A stretch of 64,000 nucleotides of DNA from Telmatactis stephensoni (taxonomy: Eukaryota > Cnidaria > Anthozoa > Actiniaria > Isophelliidae), in the NCBI GenBank assembly GCA_029948255.1, contig JALIZF010001830.1:310001-374000 (forward strand). The letters run 5' to 3'. Both the position numbers and the translations under genes were made by a program. Shown here piece after piece: positions 43,501 through 52,620 of this stretch. The notes beneath the pieces are model-generated. The model saw only the letters and a program-made list of their open reading frames with translations. It was not told where the DNA came from and did not search any database. Positions within the stretch are counted from its first letter, which is position 1. Every line of letters begins with the position of its first letter.

Positions 43501-45959
43501 AGCATATCATAGATACCCTCCTGGACTTGTGGATTCCATTGCTGAACAGCTTGTGATGTTAACAGCTATGGGGTAATACAAACATCCAGTCAAGAATTGA
43601 AGACACTTTTATGGTACAATGTAGACTTGCTTCAAGTTATGCTCATTTATTTTTTCCATAGCTTGGGCTCCTTGTGTTGTAATTTGAATTTTTGGTTCAC
43701 GAACACTCCCCTCCTTTGTGCCATTCCCCTCAGAGACACTCGTGAACCGAAAATTTGATTTACAACACAGGAAGCATAAGCTACAGAGAAAATTGATGAG
43801 TGAGACTTGCAGCAAGTCTAGGTGCAGTGTAGTCTATATAACAAGGTTTTCAGTCATGTGATATTTGCTCTAATACGCCTATTAATGTTAAGCCCAAGTT
43901 AGTGGGAGTTGGCTGGGTGGGGTGGGGGGGAGTGGGGGGGGGGGGGAAGGGAGGGACAGAGGAAAGATGCCAGAGCATTTGATTTTTCAGAGTAATTTTG
44001 TGAAAGTGAAATGACTGTATATAAAAAAATTCACACAATATATACTCAAAATCTAGGTCAAATGTATGAGTGGGGGTATGAAATAGAGATCAAATATCCC
44101 ACATATGCCTGGGTTCCACATTGAGCAACAATATTATAAGGTTATTAACCTTCTTAAAGCACTCTGGTAATGCTCTATCCATAAACCTTTTGCAGTTCTC
44201 ATCAGCTTCAGCTAGCCCTATGTGAGAAAAATTTCACATAATTCTTATAAAATAAACAAGTGAAGTCAGTTGTACAAGTAAGAGTCAAACCTCTCAAAGT
44301 ATGACACAAGTCAAGTATTTTGTGTTTGTGTCACTTTACCAAAGTGTTCTTTGAGTGGATGTCTACAACATGTATGTCATGATTTACTTCTTTTCCACTG
44401 GCTTACAGTGCATGTCACATAATTTTTGAGAGTTCATTATGAACTTCCAAACTCTGTACCAAACCTGGTTCAATAAAGCATAACCTCTTAGATTCAGAAT
44501 TCAAATATCTCCCAAAATTTCATTTAAAATCCTGAACAAATAATTTTCCTAGATGAATTTTATTATTCCTTCTCCAGTAAAGCAGTTTGTAACTATTTTC
44601 AGATGAAATTTTGGGAGATATTTGAATTTTGAATGTAACACACTAAATGTATAGTTAATTGAACGAAGCTTGGTGTAAAGTTGGGAAGTTTATAACGAAC
44701 TTGGGAACTTGGGAACGAACTTCAGAAATCAACCATCAAAAGATAAATGTGAAAATTTCACATAATGCACTGTAAGTTTTTCTGAAGGTTTTAAGTTTAG
44801 TTTAAGGGTTTATTGTGGGTGATTTATGTATTTATGGTGTTCTTTTGAAAACCTGCAGGTAAAATAAGCTGATAGCATATTCCACAAGGGACATTTATTG
44901 ATATCAATAATGTTTATTTGTTATCTTTGGGAAGAATTATTTTCAATATAATAGTATATGATAACAAAAGATGATAATGAGAATTAATTTGTAGTGGCAA
45001 TATTAAAAACAATAACTTTGTCACAGTTAAGTTGTTTAGAATTTTGGTGGAAAATTAGAAAAGCCCAGAGGTGGTTTTCATCAGAGTCTAGAGAAACCAA
45101 TATTGGAAGTTATTTATCAATTACTCAAGATTTCTAAACCAAGCAGTGATTGAATCGAGTTACAATTAATTTAACTCTGTTTCTTCAAAACAAGACAGAA
45201 GAGGCAAAACATTAGAAAACCATGATATACAAATATTTGAAAACAATGGATTAGAAACGCTAAAACACAACTCGAAAGGAATTTATATTTTTGTGATAAT
45301 TTTCCAATATAAATGGTGATAAAACGGGTTATAAATCGTTACTTATCATTCACAAAAATTCTTCTAGAGCCCACAGTTAAACCTCGATCACTGATCAATC
45401 AAAACTCACGATATGCATGAGATTCCGATTCATTCATATTGATCAACCTTGATCAATGATCTTTCGACGTAATCTTACCTTCCTGGGCGAACCGAGCTGA
45501 ATAGATTAAACATTTTCCAAGAGATTCTTCTCTTTTAAAAGGTATAGACCAACTCTCTCCAAACACTCTCCCTTCCAATTCATACAAGTGTGTTGTTGGA
45601 AATTCTAGAGGTCCAGATTCAAGGTTATCTTTATTTTCCTTATCTTCGGTGTTTACGACCTCGTCATATGGAGGCGGTTCTCCCGAGGAATCCTCAAAGA
45701 CGTCGCCTTCTTCTGTGTCTTTAGTTATGTTGTCTAAAGAAGGTATATCCATCTCTCCTTCATCAGAGCCGTGTTGTGTTTCTGTGTCTCGCATTTCCGC
45801 ATCTTCATACAAGTCCATGTTGGCTGTGTCATCAGTTAGTAACCCAACAGCCACGTTGAGATCGTTTTTAGCGATAACAAGCGCTCTGCGTATTAGAGCA
45901 GCATCAGCAAAGCCCATGCTAAGCATGGACTTCACATAGTTCTCGTCCGGCTCTACCAT
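15219..45959 (-). CDS. USP24: ubiquitin carboxyl-terminal hydrolase 24 orthologue (USP24), 63 recognised exons
   Basis: A cysteine deubiquitinase that hydrolyses isopeptide bonds at ubiquitin C-termini. The joined exons encode about 2,550 residues, close to the roughly 2,620 of vertebrate USP24, and recognisable USP24 segments run in order from end to end. Landmarks: UBA domain (residues about 5-45), long helical-repeat region, ubiquitin-like segment near 900-1000 ([19 protein letters not shown]), Cys box ([12 protein letters not shown], Cys about 1655), zinc-ribbon cysteines (ICKEC, YFCEKC), His box ([14 protein letters not shown], His about 1940), Asn/Asp box ([15 protein letters not shown]), and C-terminal NEHYWTPQS and KTFQRT. 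Almost every junction is GT-AG and phase-consistent. Two weak points: the exon 34/35 junction, and one short exon between 22286 and 21662 that I could not place. The start is the only ATG that gives a complete UBA. The stop is TAA at 15221-15219. Confidence 0.92.
18040..18136. repeat. purine (GGGA/GGAA)-rich simple repeat
   Basis: Runs of GGGAGG and GGAAGG on the plus strand within a USP24 intron. A further G-rich stretch lies at about 18545-18606. Open frames reading poly Gly/Arg/Glu here are low-complexity artefacts. Confidence 0.75.
18801..19186. repeat. three tandem 132-bp units against a USP24 splice donor
   Basis: Near-identical units start at 18801, 18933 and 19065. Each begins CAGTTACGTCTAACGTTACG and ends TAGCTATAGCAGCGTAAA. 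The last ends a few bases from the exon 59 donor at 19189-19190, so the repeat forms the 5' end of that intron. Related TAACGT words extend upstream to about 18650. Confidence 0.85.
19500..19735. repeat. degenerate GATCACAAA/GGAACAAATGATC minisatellite
   Basis: Repeated phrases such as AACAAATGATCACAA and GGGATGGAT occur at irregular spacing between USP24 exons 58 and 57. The 66-codon minus-strand frame over it is a repeat by-product. Confidence 0.6.
20440..20830. repeat. TACGGT-rich degenerate repeat
   Basis: Dense GTTACGGT, GTACGGTA and ACGGTCACGG words with local inverted symmetry in a USP24 intron. Resembles the TTACG chemistry of the satellite at 8.7 kb but is not in register. Confidence 0.55.
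20898..21163. mobile_element. foldback MITE in a USP24 intron
   Basis: The left end (TATACAGCTATTTCAAAAAA then CGTTGAATACTG) and the right end (its complement, closing at about 21163) form arms of about 65 bp. They include TGCATACTGAATAGTGCATT on the left and its mirror on the right. No coding capacity. Confidence 0.75.
21735..22050 (+). mobile_element. tRNA-derived SINE in a USP24 intron
   Basis: Contains a pol III B box (GGTTCGAGTCCCAG, about 21797-21810), a conserved body (GGATCATATGTGAATTG, TTTGTTTGATGTGTTG, TTCCGGTTCTCCGGTTTTCC) and a T-rich tail ending about 22050. It shares its body with the minus-strand copy at 7990-8108. Confidence 0.65.
22286..28294 (-). CDS. USP24: USP24 exons 41-52: catalytic USP domain
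   Basis: Exons: 28181-28294, 28064-28104, 27418-27544, 27296-27349, 26672-26754, 25273-25411, 25014-25133, 24519-24784, 23940-24079, 23549-23693, 22938-23097, 22286-22375. The nucleophile is the Cys codon at about 28232-28234 in GATCYMNS. Exon 43 holds [19 protein letters not shown], exon 44 [17 protein letters not shown]. Exons 45-46 hold paired CxxC zinc-ribbon motifs and exon 47 [20 protein letters not shown]. Exon 48 holds the His box plus a low-complexity Ser-rich insert, exon 49 the third-residue box ([14 protein letters not shown]), and exon 50 [13 protein letters not shown]. All triad boxes are intact, so the enzyme is predicted to be active. Confidence 0.92.
22690..22830. repeat. (CCAT)n tetranucleotide repeat
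   Basis: About 35 CCAT units followed by short TTCG and TTCC tracts, between USP24 exons 51 and 52. A smaller CCAT tract occurs at 22470-22490. Open frames of His-Pro-Ser-Ile or Trp-Met-Asp-Gly repeats are artefacts. Confidence 0.9.
25841..26547. mobile_element. 707-bp near-perfect foldback element in USP24 intron 45
   Basis: Ends TAGACAAGGCGC and GCGCCTTGTCTA. The main arms (about 25875-26175 and 26210-26512) are close to perfect inverted copies of about 300 bp around a 35-bp spacer. The same peptide-like frame appears on both strands, as expected for a palindrome. It lies between the two zinc-ribbon exons of USP24. No transposase is encoded. Confidence 0.85.
26828..27132 (+). mobile_element. 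MITE family A, copy 1 (USP24 intron 44)
   Basis: Starts with ACGCGCGCTCTGATTGGTCG and ends near CACGGAAAAATGGAATT. The internal words CATTTTTCCGTGGATCTG, GATGACGTCATTG and TTTTGACGTCA are shared in reverse orientation with 31757-32037. Non-coding. Confidence 0.6.
28605..31630 (-). CDS. USP24: USP24 exons 32-40: linker to the catalytic domain
   Basis: Exons: 31561-31630, 31248-31318, 30876-30931, 30618-30764 (or 30618-30720), 30446-30507, 29676-29768, 29508-29591, 29292-29403, 28605-28749. They encode [69 protein letters not shown] and [19 protein letters not shown], all matching the USP24 linker. Exon 34 ([18 protein letters not shown]) is the least conserved. With the best-looking acceptor of exon 35 (30721-30722) the junction is out of phase. 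The upstream acceptor at 30765-30766 restores phase but adds about 15 residues. Confidence 0.78.
28840..29104 (-). mobile_element. second tRNA-derived SINE family in a USP24 intron
   Basis: On the minus strand the head reads CCGGTTGGTTCAATTGGTTG then AGCATCAGTCTTG, with a B box GGGTTCAAGCCCCG, giving a tRNA-like A/B box pair. The body then includes CTTCTCGGATAAGGACG. It differs from the SINE at 21.7 and 8.0 kb. Confidence 0.6.
30985..31078. repeat. (CAA)n repeat
   Basis: Runs of AAC/CAA between USP24 exons 33 and 34. A similar pure CAA tract is at 34555-34600 beside exon 23. Confidence 0.85.
31757..32037 (-). mobile_element. MITE family A, copy 2 (USP24 intron 31)
   Basis: Reverse-orientation relative of 26828-27132, sharing CCATTTTTCCATGCATCTG, AGATGACGTCAAAATG, and a terminal CCAATCAGAGCACG region. 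Together the two copies form a widely spaced inverted pair within one gene. Confidence 0.55.
32069..45959 (-). CDS. USP24: USP24 exons 1-31: UBA, helical repeats, ubiquitin-like segment
   Basis: Exons: 45479-45959, 44150-44217, 43422-43565, 42633-42767, 42334-42369, 42183-42251, 41842-41907, 41559-41633, 41178-41336, 40775-40889, 40554-40657, 40360-40467, 39737-40078, 39024-39305, 38395-38506, 37674-37891, 37261-37314, 37013-37125, 36505-36571, 35607-35717, 35117-35215, 34885-35004, 34608-34631, 34283-34327, 34002-34087, 33750-33834, 33344-33481, 33116-33210, 32926-33021, 32450-32654, 32069-32278. Exon 1 carries the UBA ([20 protein letters not shown]) followed by an acidic linker with PPPY. 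Exons 11-14 give the most recognisable USP24 text ([43 protein letters not shown]). Exons 20-22 encode the ubiquitin-like part ([16 protein letters not shown]). Exon 30 has a basic PKRPRS motif that could be a nuclear signal. For exon 16 the acceptor at 37892-37893 was chosen because it alone keeps phase. Confidence 0.88.
34555..34600. repeat. (CAA)n tract beside USP24 exon 23
   Basis: About 15 uninterrupted CAA units, ending 7 bp from the low-coordinate edge of the 24-nt exon 23 (34608-34631), so on the transcript it reads (TTG)n directly after the donor. Confidence 0.85.
35745..36338 (+). mobile_element. 594-bp TIR element carrying a decayed KIAA1958/ZMYM-like gene fragment
   Basis: Exact 24-bp terminal inverted repeats (TTATTATATCCACATCCACT.. 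at 35745-35768; complement at 36315-36338). Inside, on the plus strand, an ATG at 35846 starts [20 protein letters not shown]. After one extra A in an A-run, the frame continues [10 protein letters not shown] to a GT donor at 35959. The acceptor before 36108 resumes [13 protein letters not shown] and [11 protein letters not shown]. This opening resembles the N-terminus of the KIAA1958/ZMYM2-like (DUF3504, Crypton-derived recombinase) proteins abundant in cnidarians; the family name is from memory. The rest of the protein is absent, so it is a deletion derivative inside USP24 intron 19. Confidence 0.6.
36339..36446. mobile_element. 108-bp foldback abutting the previous element
   Basis: AACAATTATTCCAC (36339-36352) and its complement GTGGAATAATTGTT (36433-36446) bound a short GC-rich centre with GAGCTCAT. 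It directly follows the 594-bp TIR element. Confidence 0.6.
36721..36964. mobile_element. MITE with TGTAATGGAGATTT ends
   Basis: TGTAATGGAGATTT at the left and AAATCTCCATTACA at the right are exact complements (14 bp) bounding 244 bp of non-coding DNA in a USP24 intron. Confidence 0.65.
38734..38901. mobile_element. 168-bp hAT-like MITE
   Basis: Ends CAGGGCCGTAGCCACCA and TGGTGGCTACAGCCCTG are near-exact inverted repeats. CAGGG is the usual hAT terminus. Interior copies of AAAGTTGGTCCAGTT occur twice. Lies in the intron between USP24 exons 14 and 15. Confidence 0.65.
42835..43365. repeat. degenerate GGACACCCCT-type minisatellite in a USP24 intron
   Basis: Phrases such as GGTGGACACCCCTG, GACACCTTGAGACA and TCCTATTTGGTGGAC recur at irregular 25-40 bp spacing between exons 3 and 4. 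A short similar stretch is at 29805-29960. Open frames within it are not coding. Confidence 0.6.
43671..43781. mobile_element. 111-bp foldback in USP24 intron 2
   Basis: The left arm contains CTTGTGTTGTAA and TTTTTGGTTCACGA. The right arm contains TCGTGAACCGAAAATTTGA and TTACAACACAGG. A single imperfect hairpin. Confidence 0.6.
44402..44776. mobile_element. 375-bp foldback in USP24 intron 1
   Basis: Ends CTTACAGTGCAT and ATGCACTGTAAG are exact complements. Interior paired segments include CAAATATCTCCCAAAATTTC and its complement at about 44605-44625. No coding capacity. Confidence 0.75.
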
Positions 45960-46080
45960 TTGGATATTTTGTTCAAAATATGTGAAGTGACTCTTTCTTC
46001 TTGCAAAACTACAAATTCGGCGCCATCTTGGATTGGGATGGAAGTCCCGGATGTGACGTTTTTATCGCAGGCTCAAGTTC
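45960..46080 (-). promoter_or_regulatory. USP24 proximal promoter/5' UTR with YY1-like site
   Basis: Just upstream of the USP24 ATG. On the minus strand CCAAGATGGCGCC (46019-46031) matches the YY1 core AAGATGGCG found around many housekeeping starts, and AACGTCACATC (about 46051-46061) contains a half CRE. No TATA box is evident, as expected for a housekeeping gene. Confidence 0.45.
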
Positions 46081-48230
46081 TTAGGCGTGGCTGCTGTAGT
46101 ACTTCATGTGTCAAGAGGATTGTGTATCAGCATTTGGCGCCATGTATGAAATTGCACATGACAATTATTCTTGTTTAAATTTTGGCTTGTTGTTACTTGA
46201 TGAAATAGAAATGGTAAGTGAAGATGTACGTTTTGCATTATGTAATTGAAAATATATAAAATAGGAAAAGATCTGATGTGAAAAATTTCCCAGCGCGCCA
46301 GATTTTGGCAGTCTCCAAAAGTAAAATCCCAGTTTGCTGATTGTGTACAAAAATCTTCATATCTCAATATCTGCCTTCAAGTCAGGGTCAAATGAGGGCA
46401 TAACTTGCAAAAAGCATTCTTTTCGAAAACACGGTCATCCTGATATAAGCTGCCAATGTTAAAACCCATGTCAACGTGATATATACGGTGGTTTAACACA
46501 ACTGTTGGGGGCCAGTCCTTGGGGAGCTTTAATAAGCACGAGACGTTTTGGCTAGAAAATCAGTCGAGGCTTTCTCACGTTCTAGATTTCATCTATAACG
46601 TGACGGCCATGAAGGGACCGCGGAGACGGGGGGGGGGGGGGGGGGGGCATGAAGGGACAGCGGAGACGGGGGGGCTAGTCAAATGTCAGTCTGTTTAAAA
46701 ACTTTTTTGATTGGATAGTCTTCTTTATTTTCAAATGCTACCCCTACTTTTCAAGGTGCTCTGCCGTGCCCGATGGCATGTGTTGACAAATTAATGTCTC
46801 GTGCTTCAAGCTACCTATTATTAGCGGGGGAGTGGGGTGGTGCAAAAAAGAGCTCAACATTTGCTGCCCCTCTTTATACATACGTCCATGCCATTTGCAC
46901 ACACACAGTATTCATACACAGAGTGTCCCCCTCTATAATTTACATCAGCTCCCATTAGTCTTGTTTTACAGGCCTTAGGTCTTTGCTTTCCTGATCTTTA
47001 TTTAAAATTCTAGGCATCCTTTTAGTTTTTACTTTCATTTTCACTTTGACATACTGTATTGTTTATGCATCTAATATACCATGACTGTGTCAGTACTGTG
47101 TTGTCTATAAAACATTCTTGTCGTAACCCTGCAAACTGTCACAACTATGCAGTTTTCACAGTCATTTTCAGTCATACATGCTGTTTTCACAGTCATACAT
47201 TCAAAGCTCTTTAATTTTATGGTTTTCCAAGCCTCATATCTTTATTAATTTTTTGTTCTCAGTCATGGCTATCAACAAACAAAATGTGTAATGAGGATTA
47301 TCAGGATTTTCCCTCCTTCTGGTATGGATGAAGATGCAAAGACAAAATGTTTCCATTGTTGAAGTGTAAGCACAGCTTGGCATATAAGAAGCATAGCAGA
47401 AGTTCAGTTGGTAGAATTGTAGTTGTCTAGTAAGTATACTGTCGGAACTTTGAAGTACTACATAGTTATCAACCTCAACATGGTTGCAACCAACCCACAT
47501 GTTAATCCAATCTGGGAATTGCACCCAGTCCTCAAGACAACTACATAAAGTAGATTGCCATGTGTGCACTCTTACACCAACTAGATCTGATGTGTGGGTT
47601 ATGTTGTCCATGTATGATGATAAATAATTTGATAACTGATACAATTAAGACTAATATCCACAACAACAAAGTCCATAAAGCAGATGTCAATTAAGTATAC
47701 CAGCTTATGTTATACCGCGCTAGTTACCGTTACGATCACCATAGTTACTGTATGCCATCTCACCTTGTGCGTATTGTACTTTTTCACTTGCCCTGATGAT
47801 GGACACTTTGTCCGAAAGCTTGGCTCATTAAAATTGTTTTAATTCTACGTGGTTGGAGCATTTATTCATCAACATTTACATGTATTCTTTATCAGATTCT
47901 CTGTAATACAAAAGTATTCTTTATCCACCACAGGGTGCAATTCATATTTTTATAACAATCAATCAATCAGTTTATTTCGAAACCTCTAGGTATGTCTTTA
48001 CATAATATACATAAATTACACATTGAATTACACTTAAATAGCACATTTCATCCTTTTTACAATTTTTTTTTTTTACAACTTTACTTTTTTAAATTCAATT
48101 TTTTGGAACATACCTAGGGGCAAGGTAGTCTAAAAAGAAACCTGCGGGCTTATGATTTTTAGGCTACCTTTAATTGTTTCATTAATCGCAATATAAAGAG
48201 TGTCAATAATTTGTTAGAGTGCTCAAAAGG
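46081..48230. other. intergenic region upstream of USP24
   Basis: No conserved gene seen. Contains a G homopolymer (about 46629-46648) and, near 47790-47870, a phrase CTGATGATGGACACTTTGTC followed by TCATTAAAATTGTTTTAATTC typical of retroelement 3' ends. A 136-codon minus-strand frame at 47234-47644 has no domain features. Confidence 0.4.
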
Positions 48231-48234
48231 AGAA

Positions 48235-48313
<79 letters not shown>
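48235..48313. repeat. (TA)n(GA)n compound microsatellite
   Basis: About 12 TA units run directly into about 27 GA units. Confidence 0.95.
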
Positions 48314-48316
<3 letters not shown>

Positions 48317-48395
48317 AGTGAAGAGGTGTTCTGTCCAACGATGCACTCCCAGTAAAAGGATCCTTGAGGATTCACAGTCTGCACTTCATAGAAAT

Positions 48396-48899
<504 letters not shown>

Positions 48900-49048
48900 T
48901 GAATTTAGTTGAAAGAGAAGGCAGGCAACTTCTAATGTCCACAAAAGCTTTAATAAAGACGTTTCGACCTTCGGTCTTCTTCAGTATATATATATATATA
49001 TATATATTAAATATATTGTTAAATAATAGAATTTTATAAAGAAAGGTT

Positions 49049-50150
49049 TTACGTGGACTGAATTATATGATCTTTAAGAAGACGTTTAAAGGAATCAAAA
49101 AAAGCTATAGATTTAAGTTGGGCTGGAAGTGAATTCCAAAATAAGGGTCCTTGAAAAGCAATGGTAAATTTTCTAATATTGGTTCTACACTTATGGGGTC
49201 TAAGTTTGCTAGCTTGTCTAGTTGAGTAATTATGTATATCGGAACTTTTTTGGAACATAGTGTGAAATGATTCAGGAAGTAATTTTTTACTGTAAGCAAA
49301 CATAAACAATCCAATTTTTAATGAATGTATATTTCCTATATATGGAAAGAGGTTTATATTGTCGAAAAAGCGGTGCAGTGTGGGCATACGGTTGCGAATT
49401 TGTAATTATTCTTACAATACGTTTTTGTAGAACACAAAGTCTATCTAGTGTTGTTTGATAAGTTCCTCCCCAAGCTAAATTGCCATAGTACAAATAAGGA
49501 TAAATAAAAGCAAAATAAAGTTTGAACAATGATGCCTGTGAAAGATAAAATTTTGACTTATAAATGACACCAGTCCTATAGATTTTGAGATTTTGTTAGC
49601 GATAACATTGATGTGCTCTTTCCAGTTAAGATTTTCATCTATAAGAACACCTAGAAATTTAATACTAGTTTTTTGCTCAATAATCTGATTATTCATTTTA
49701 ACATGTTGCCCCCTAGGGACTTTCCTTTGTCTAGGTTTGAAAATTAAATAGTTAGTTTTTCTTAAGTTAACAGAAAGTCTATTGGCTATCAGCCATTCGG
49801 ACACTTTTCCAAGTTCTACGCGAAGGGTTTCAAATAAGGCATTCGTATCTTTTCCAGAATACAATATATTGGTATCATCTGCATACAAAATAAACTTTAG
49901 AAGGTCAGAGCTGTTAACAATATCATTTATGTACATTATAAATAACAGAGGACCAAGAATACTTCCCTGTGGGATCCCACCTTAATGGTTTGATAGTTAG
50001 AAAATTTATTACAATAAAGTACTGATTGCTTACGATCTTTTAAATAACTTTTAAGCCAATCAAGAGCCAGACCTCTTATTCCATAATGTTCAAATTTGCT
50101 CAATAGTATTTTGTGATCAACAGTGTCGAAGGCTTTTGATAAGTCCAAAA
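49049..50150 (-). pseudogene. non-LTR retrotransposon reverse transcriptase fragment (frameshifted)
   Basis: Minus-strand frames join in order: 50148 down to about 49985 (MDLSKAFDTVDHKILLSKF, LDWLKSYLKDRKQ); 49975-49570 (GSILGPLLFIMYINDI, FILYADDTNILYSG, SIKFLGVLIDENLNW); 49529-49290 (YPYLYYGNLAWGGTY, LQKRIVRIITN); then to the stop at 49049 (FTIAFQGPLFWNSLP). The YADD catalytic motif is intact but there are about three frameshifts, and the N-terminal part and endonuclease are missing, so it is a dead 5'-truncated copy. The C-terminal text is typical of CR1/Jockey-like elements common in cnidarians and other invertebrates. Confidence 0.85.
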
Positions 50151-51800
50151 ATATACCTGCACATAATAACAGACTTTAATCAGTTAGTTTTATAATGAAT
50201 GCTATTAAATAAAGACTGTGATTGTTTGAAAAGGCAATAAATTTGAATAAAATGTATTTATACAATCGATCGGCTTAAAATGTGTTGTTGTATCAACCGG
50301 TATCAAACACTAGTCAACCTGTTTGAAAACATTTTGGGTAATACAGTATATATATGAGTACTTAAACTGCTCGCAGCACTTCACTTTCTGTTAGAAACAG
50401 CTAGTATCTAAAGTATATATATATTAGTTAGGGAATATCGGTTTGAATGGTGATTTGTAGAGGTGATATAAATGTCCTATGCACAAATTGACAGTCTGGC
50501 TTTAAAATTCTCCAAATTTTCTTCGTTTGCCGTGGTTTTTGATATTTCATGCAAACTCTGGTATTGGCTCATATGCCTTGGTTCATATGCCAACTGCCAA
50601 CTAACATTTTTTCTTCTGACTGTTGAAAAGAACCCAATCATTGCTCACAGATCAGTAAGTTATTGGAACGACAGTGCTCATAAAACACTTGTGGCTGTTT
50701 GCATGGTTCCTCGATCTGTGTGTTTGGTATAGTCCACTTTTGTTTTGTCATGTTACTTTGGAGGTTTGATTGACAGAGTTGAAAATGACAATTTCAGTAG
50801 TTGCCATTTTGAATTTCAGAGTTTGCAGAATATCGAGAACGTTTCATTATCAAGTTGGGATGATGTATTTGACTGTGACTTCTGTACCATATATGGGTGC
50901 CATTGACATCCAGTATAGTTATGAGGCTGCTAAGCACACATGTACAGTGACAAAGTCATGACAGTACGTCACTAAAGATGAAACCTCTCATGGAATATAG
51001 AGTTCTTTCAAAGGTAATTTTGCCTTCATTATATCACCTCTTCCCTGCTACGCCACGAGGAGGCTACCATTCATGTAGCAGATAATTTCCCATCTCTGAT
51101 GGGTCTTAAGCCAATTGGTGTCACTAGACAGTAGCCAATAGTCCAAAACAAACCCACCCACTATAATTTATTTAATTTCATGTGCCCTAACTGGCAATCA
51201 GTCACAGTTCATTCGTAAAACCTGGCTCCAATATTAGTTGCAGTTACTAGTTTAGTGGTTAGTGGTTAGTTTTATTAATAATATTAATTAAGAACCAGGT
51301 GTTACAAACTGAATACCGATGTGCATGTAAAGTCATGAAAATAATATTAACCAATTGAAACTTTACCAATGTTAAGTTTCTTAAATTTGCAACTTCATAC
51401 AGGAACTCAGTATTAATAAAAACTAGAAATATTATTGTAAATGTACATAATAAGGAACATGAACACAGTGATATGAATAAATATTCATTGAATGTATCTA
51501 ATAGTACTCAATATGAATACATGCACTACTGTAAATTAATTTTCTTTTGTAATATAAAGGAGTGTCGTTTCTAAAATTATTTGTCTAGGGCTACCTGATC
51601 AAGCAATCTTTAAACCCATGCAAGTAGTGGTAAACTTATGAATACTAAAGCTTGACATAGCAGGTAACCTAAGCTTAATTAAATAATCTGCTTAATTACA
51701 GTGTACCTTCAAAAACATAATATGCCATGCTTTCCTAATTTCTGCTCTACAATGTACTGCATAATAGTCAGAATTGGCCCATTTCAGTGGAAATCCAAGG
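50151..51800. other. AT-rich intergenic interval
   Basis: No domain-bearing open frame. Plus-strand frames of 86 and 63 codons (50472-50732, 50770-50961) look random. Nothing else is supported. Confidence 0.35.
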
Positions 51801-51809
51801 GTTGAAAGC

Positions 51810-52620
51810 TGAAAATAGTAGCCTCCTCCTCCTCCTCCAATCCCTTGTCCCTATCTGTACATAATGAGTTCAATCAATTTGAAGCCAATTAAGTGCTAAA
51901 ATGCAGAATTCAGTAAATCAATACTATAATAATGACAGTGAACAAATGAATGCAAAGATGATGTAGTGTAGATTCTCTGGTGGCCTCCTCCTCCCCTTAA
52001 GCCACTCCTTTCCTCACCGTGTTTAAACAAACTTGCACATGTTAAGATTCTCCTAAAAGTCAAGTACATGTAGAGATCAGCTGTTCAAAAACATAGTCAA
52101 CAAATTCCTTGACATAAGGAATCAAGGAAAACCATAGATTGAGCAACGTCGCACCAAGTGTATAGATGCAATGGCAGCCTCCTCCTCCTCTTTGGCTTCT
52201 TCCTCACCATTATCCAATCACTGAAGCTGGACAATTATAAAACAGAGACAACTAAAGCCATGACAGTAAAGAATTCAGGAACTATGCTTTAGCTCAATCA
52301 GCATCAACATGCAGTTGTGGCCTCCTCCTCCCCTTAAGCCACACCTTTCCTCACCATCCCATGGACCCAAGATTACAATGAAAGAAAAACAAACTCAAGT
52401 AAAGCAATCAGCTGTTCAGAAAACATAGCCTACTAAAGCCTTGAAAAAAGAATTCAAGAGACTGTGTCTGGTTCAGCCTTCTTATAAAGCCTTGAAAAAA
52501 GAATTCAAGAGACCATGTCACTGTGGGTTCAGCTTAATCAGCATCAGGATGAAGTAGTGGCCCTCCTCCTCCCCTTAAGCCACGCCTTTCCTCACCATCC
52601 TGTTTACTCAAGACCAGTGA
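51810..52620. repeat. CT-rich tandem module array
   Basis: The phrase GGCCTCCTCCTCCCCTTAAG followed by CCAC.CCTTTCCTCACC recurs at about 51981, 52318 and 52558, with looser copies at 51820 and 52171, each followed by similar A-rich sequence (AAAGAAAC, ATCAGCTGTTCA, AAAGAATTCAAGAGAC). Related copies lie in the 2.2-kb duplication at 54689 and 56920. Spacing is 140-240 bp. Confidence 0.65.

Noticed and set aside
47234..47644. 136-codon minus-strand frame upstream of USP24
   Set aside because: Length is within chance for this base composition; no domain, signal or splice context.
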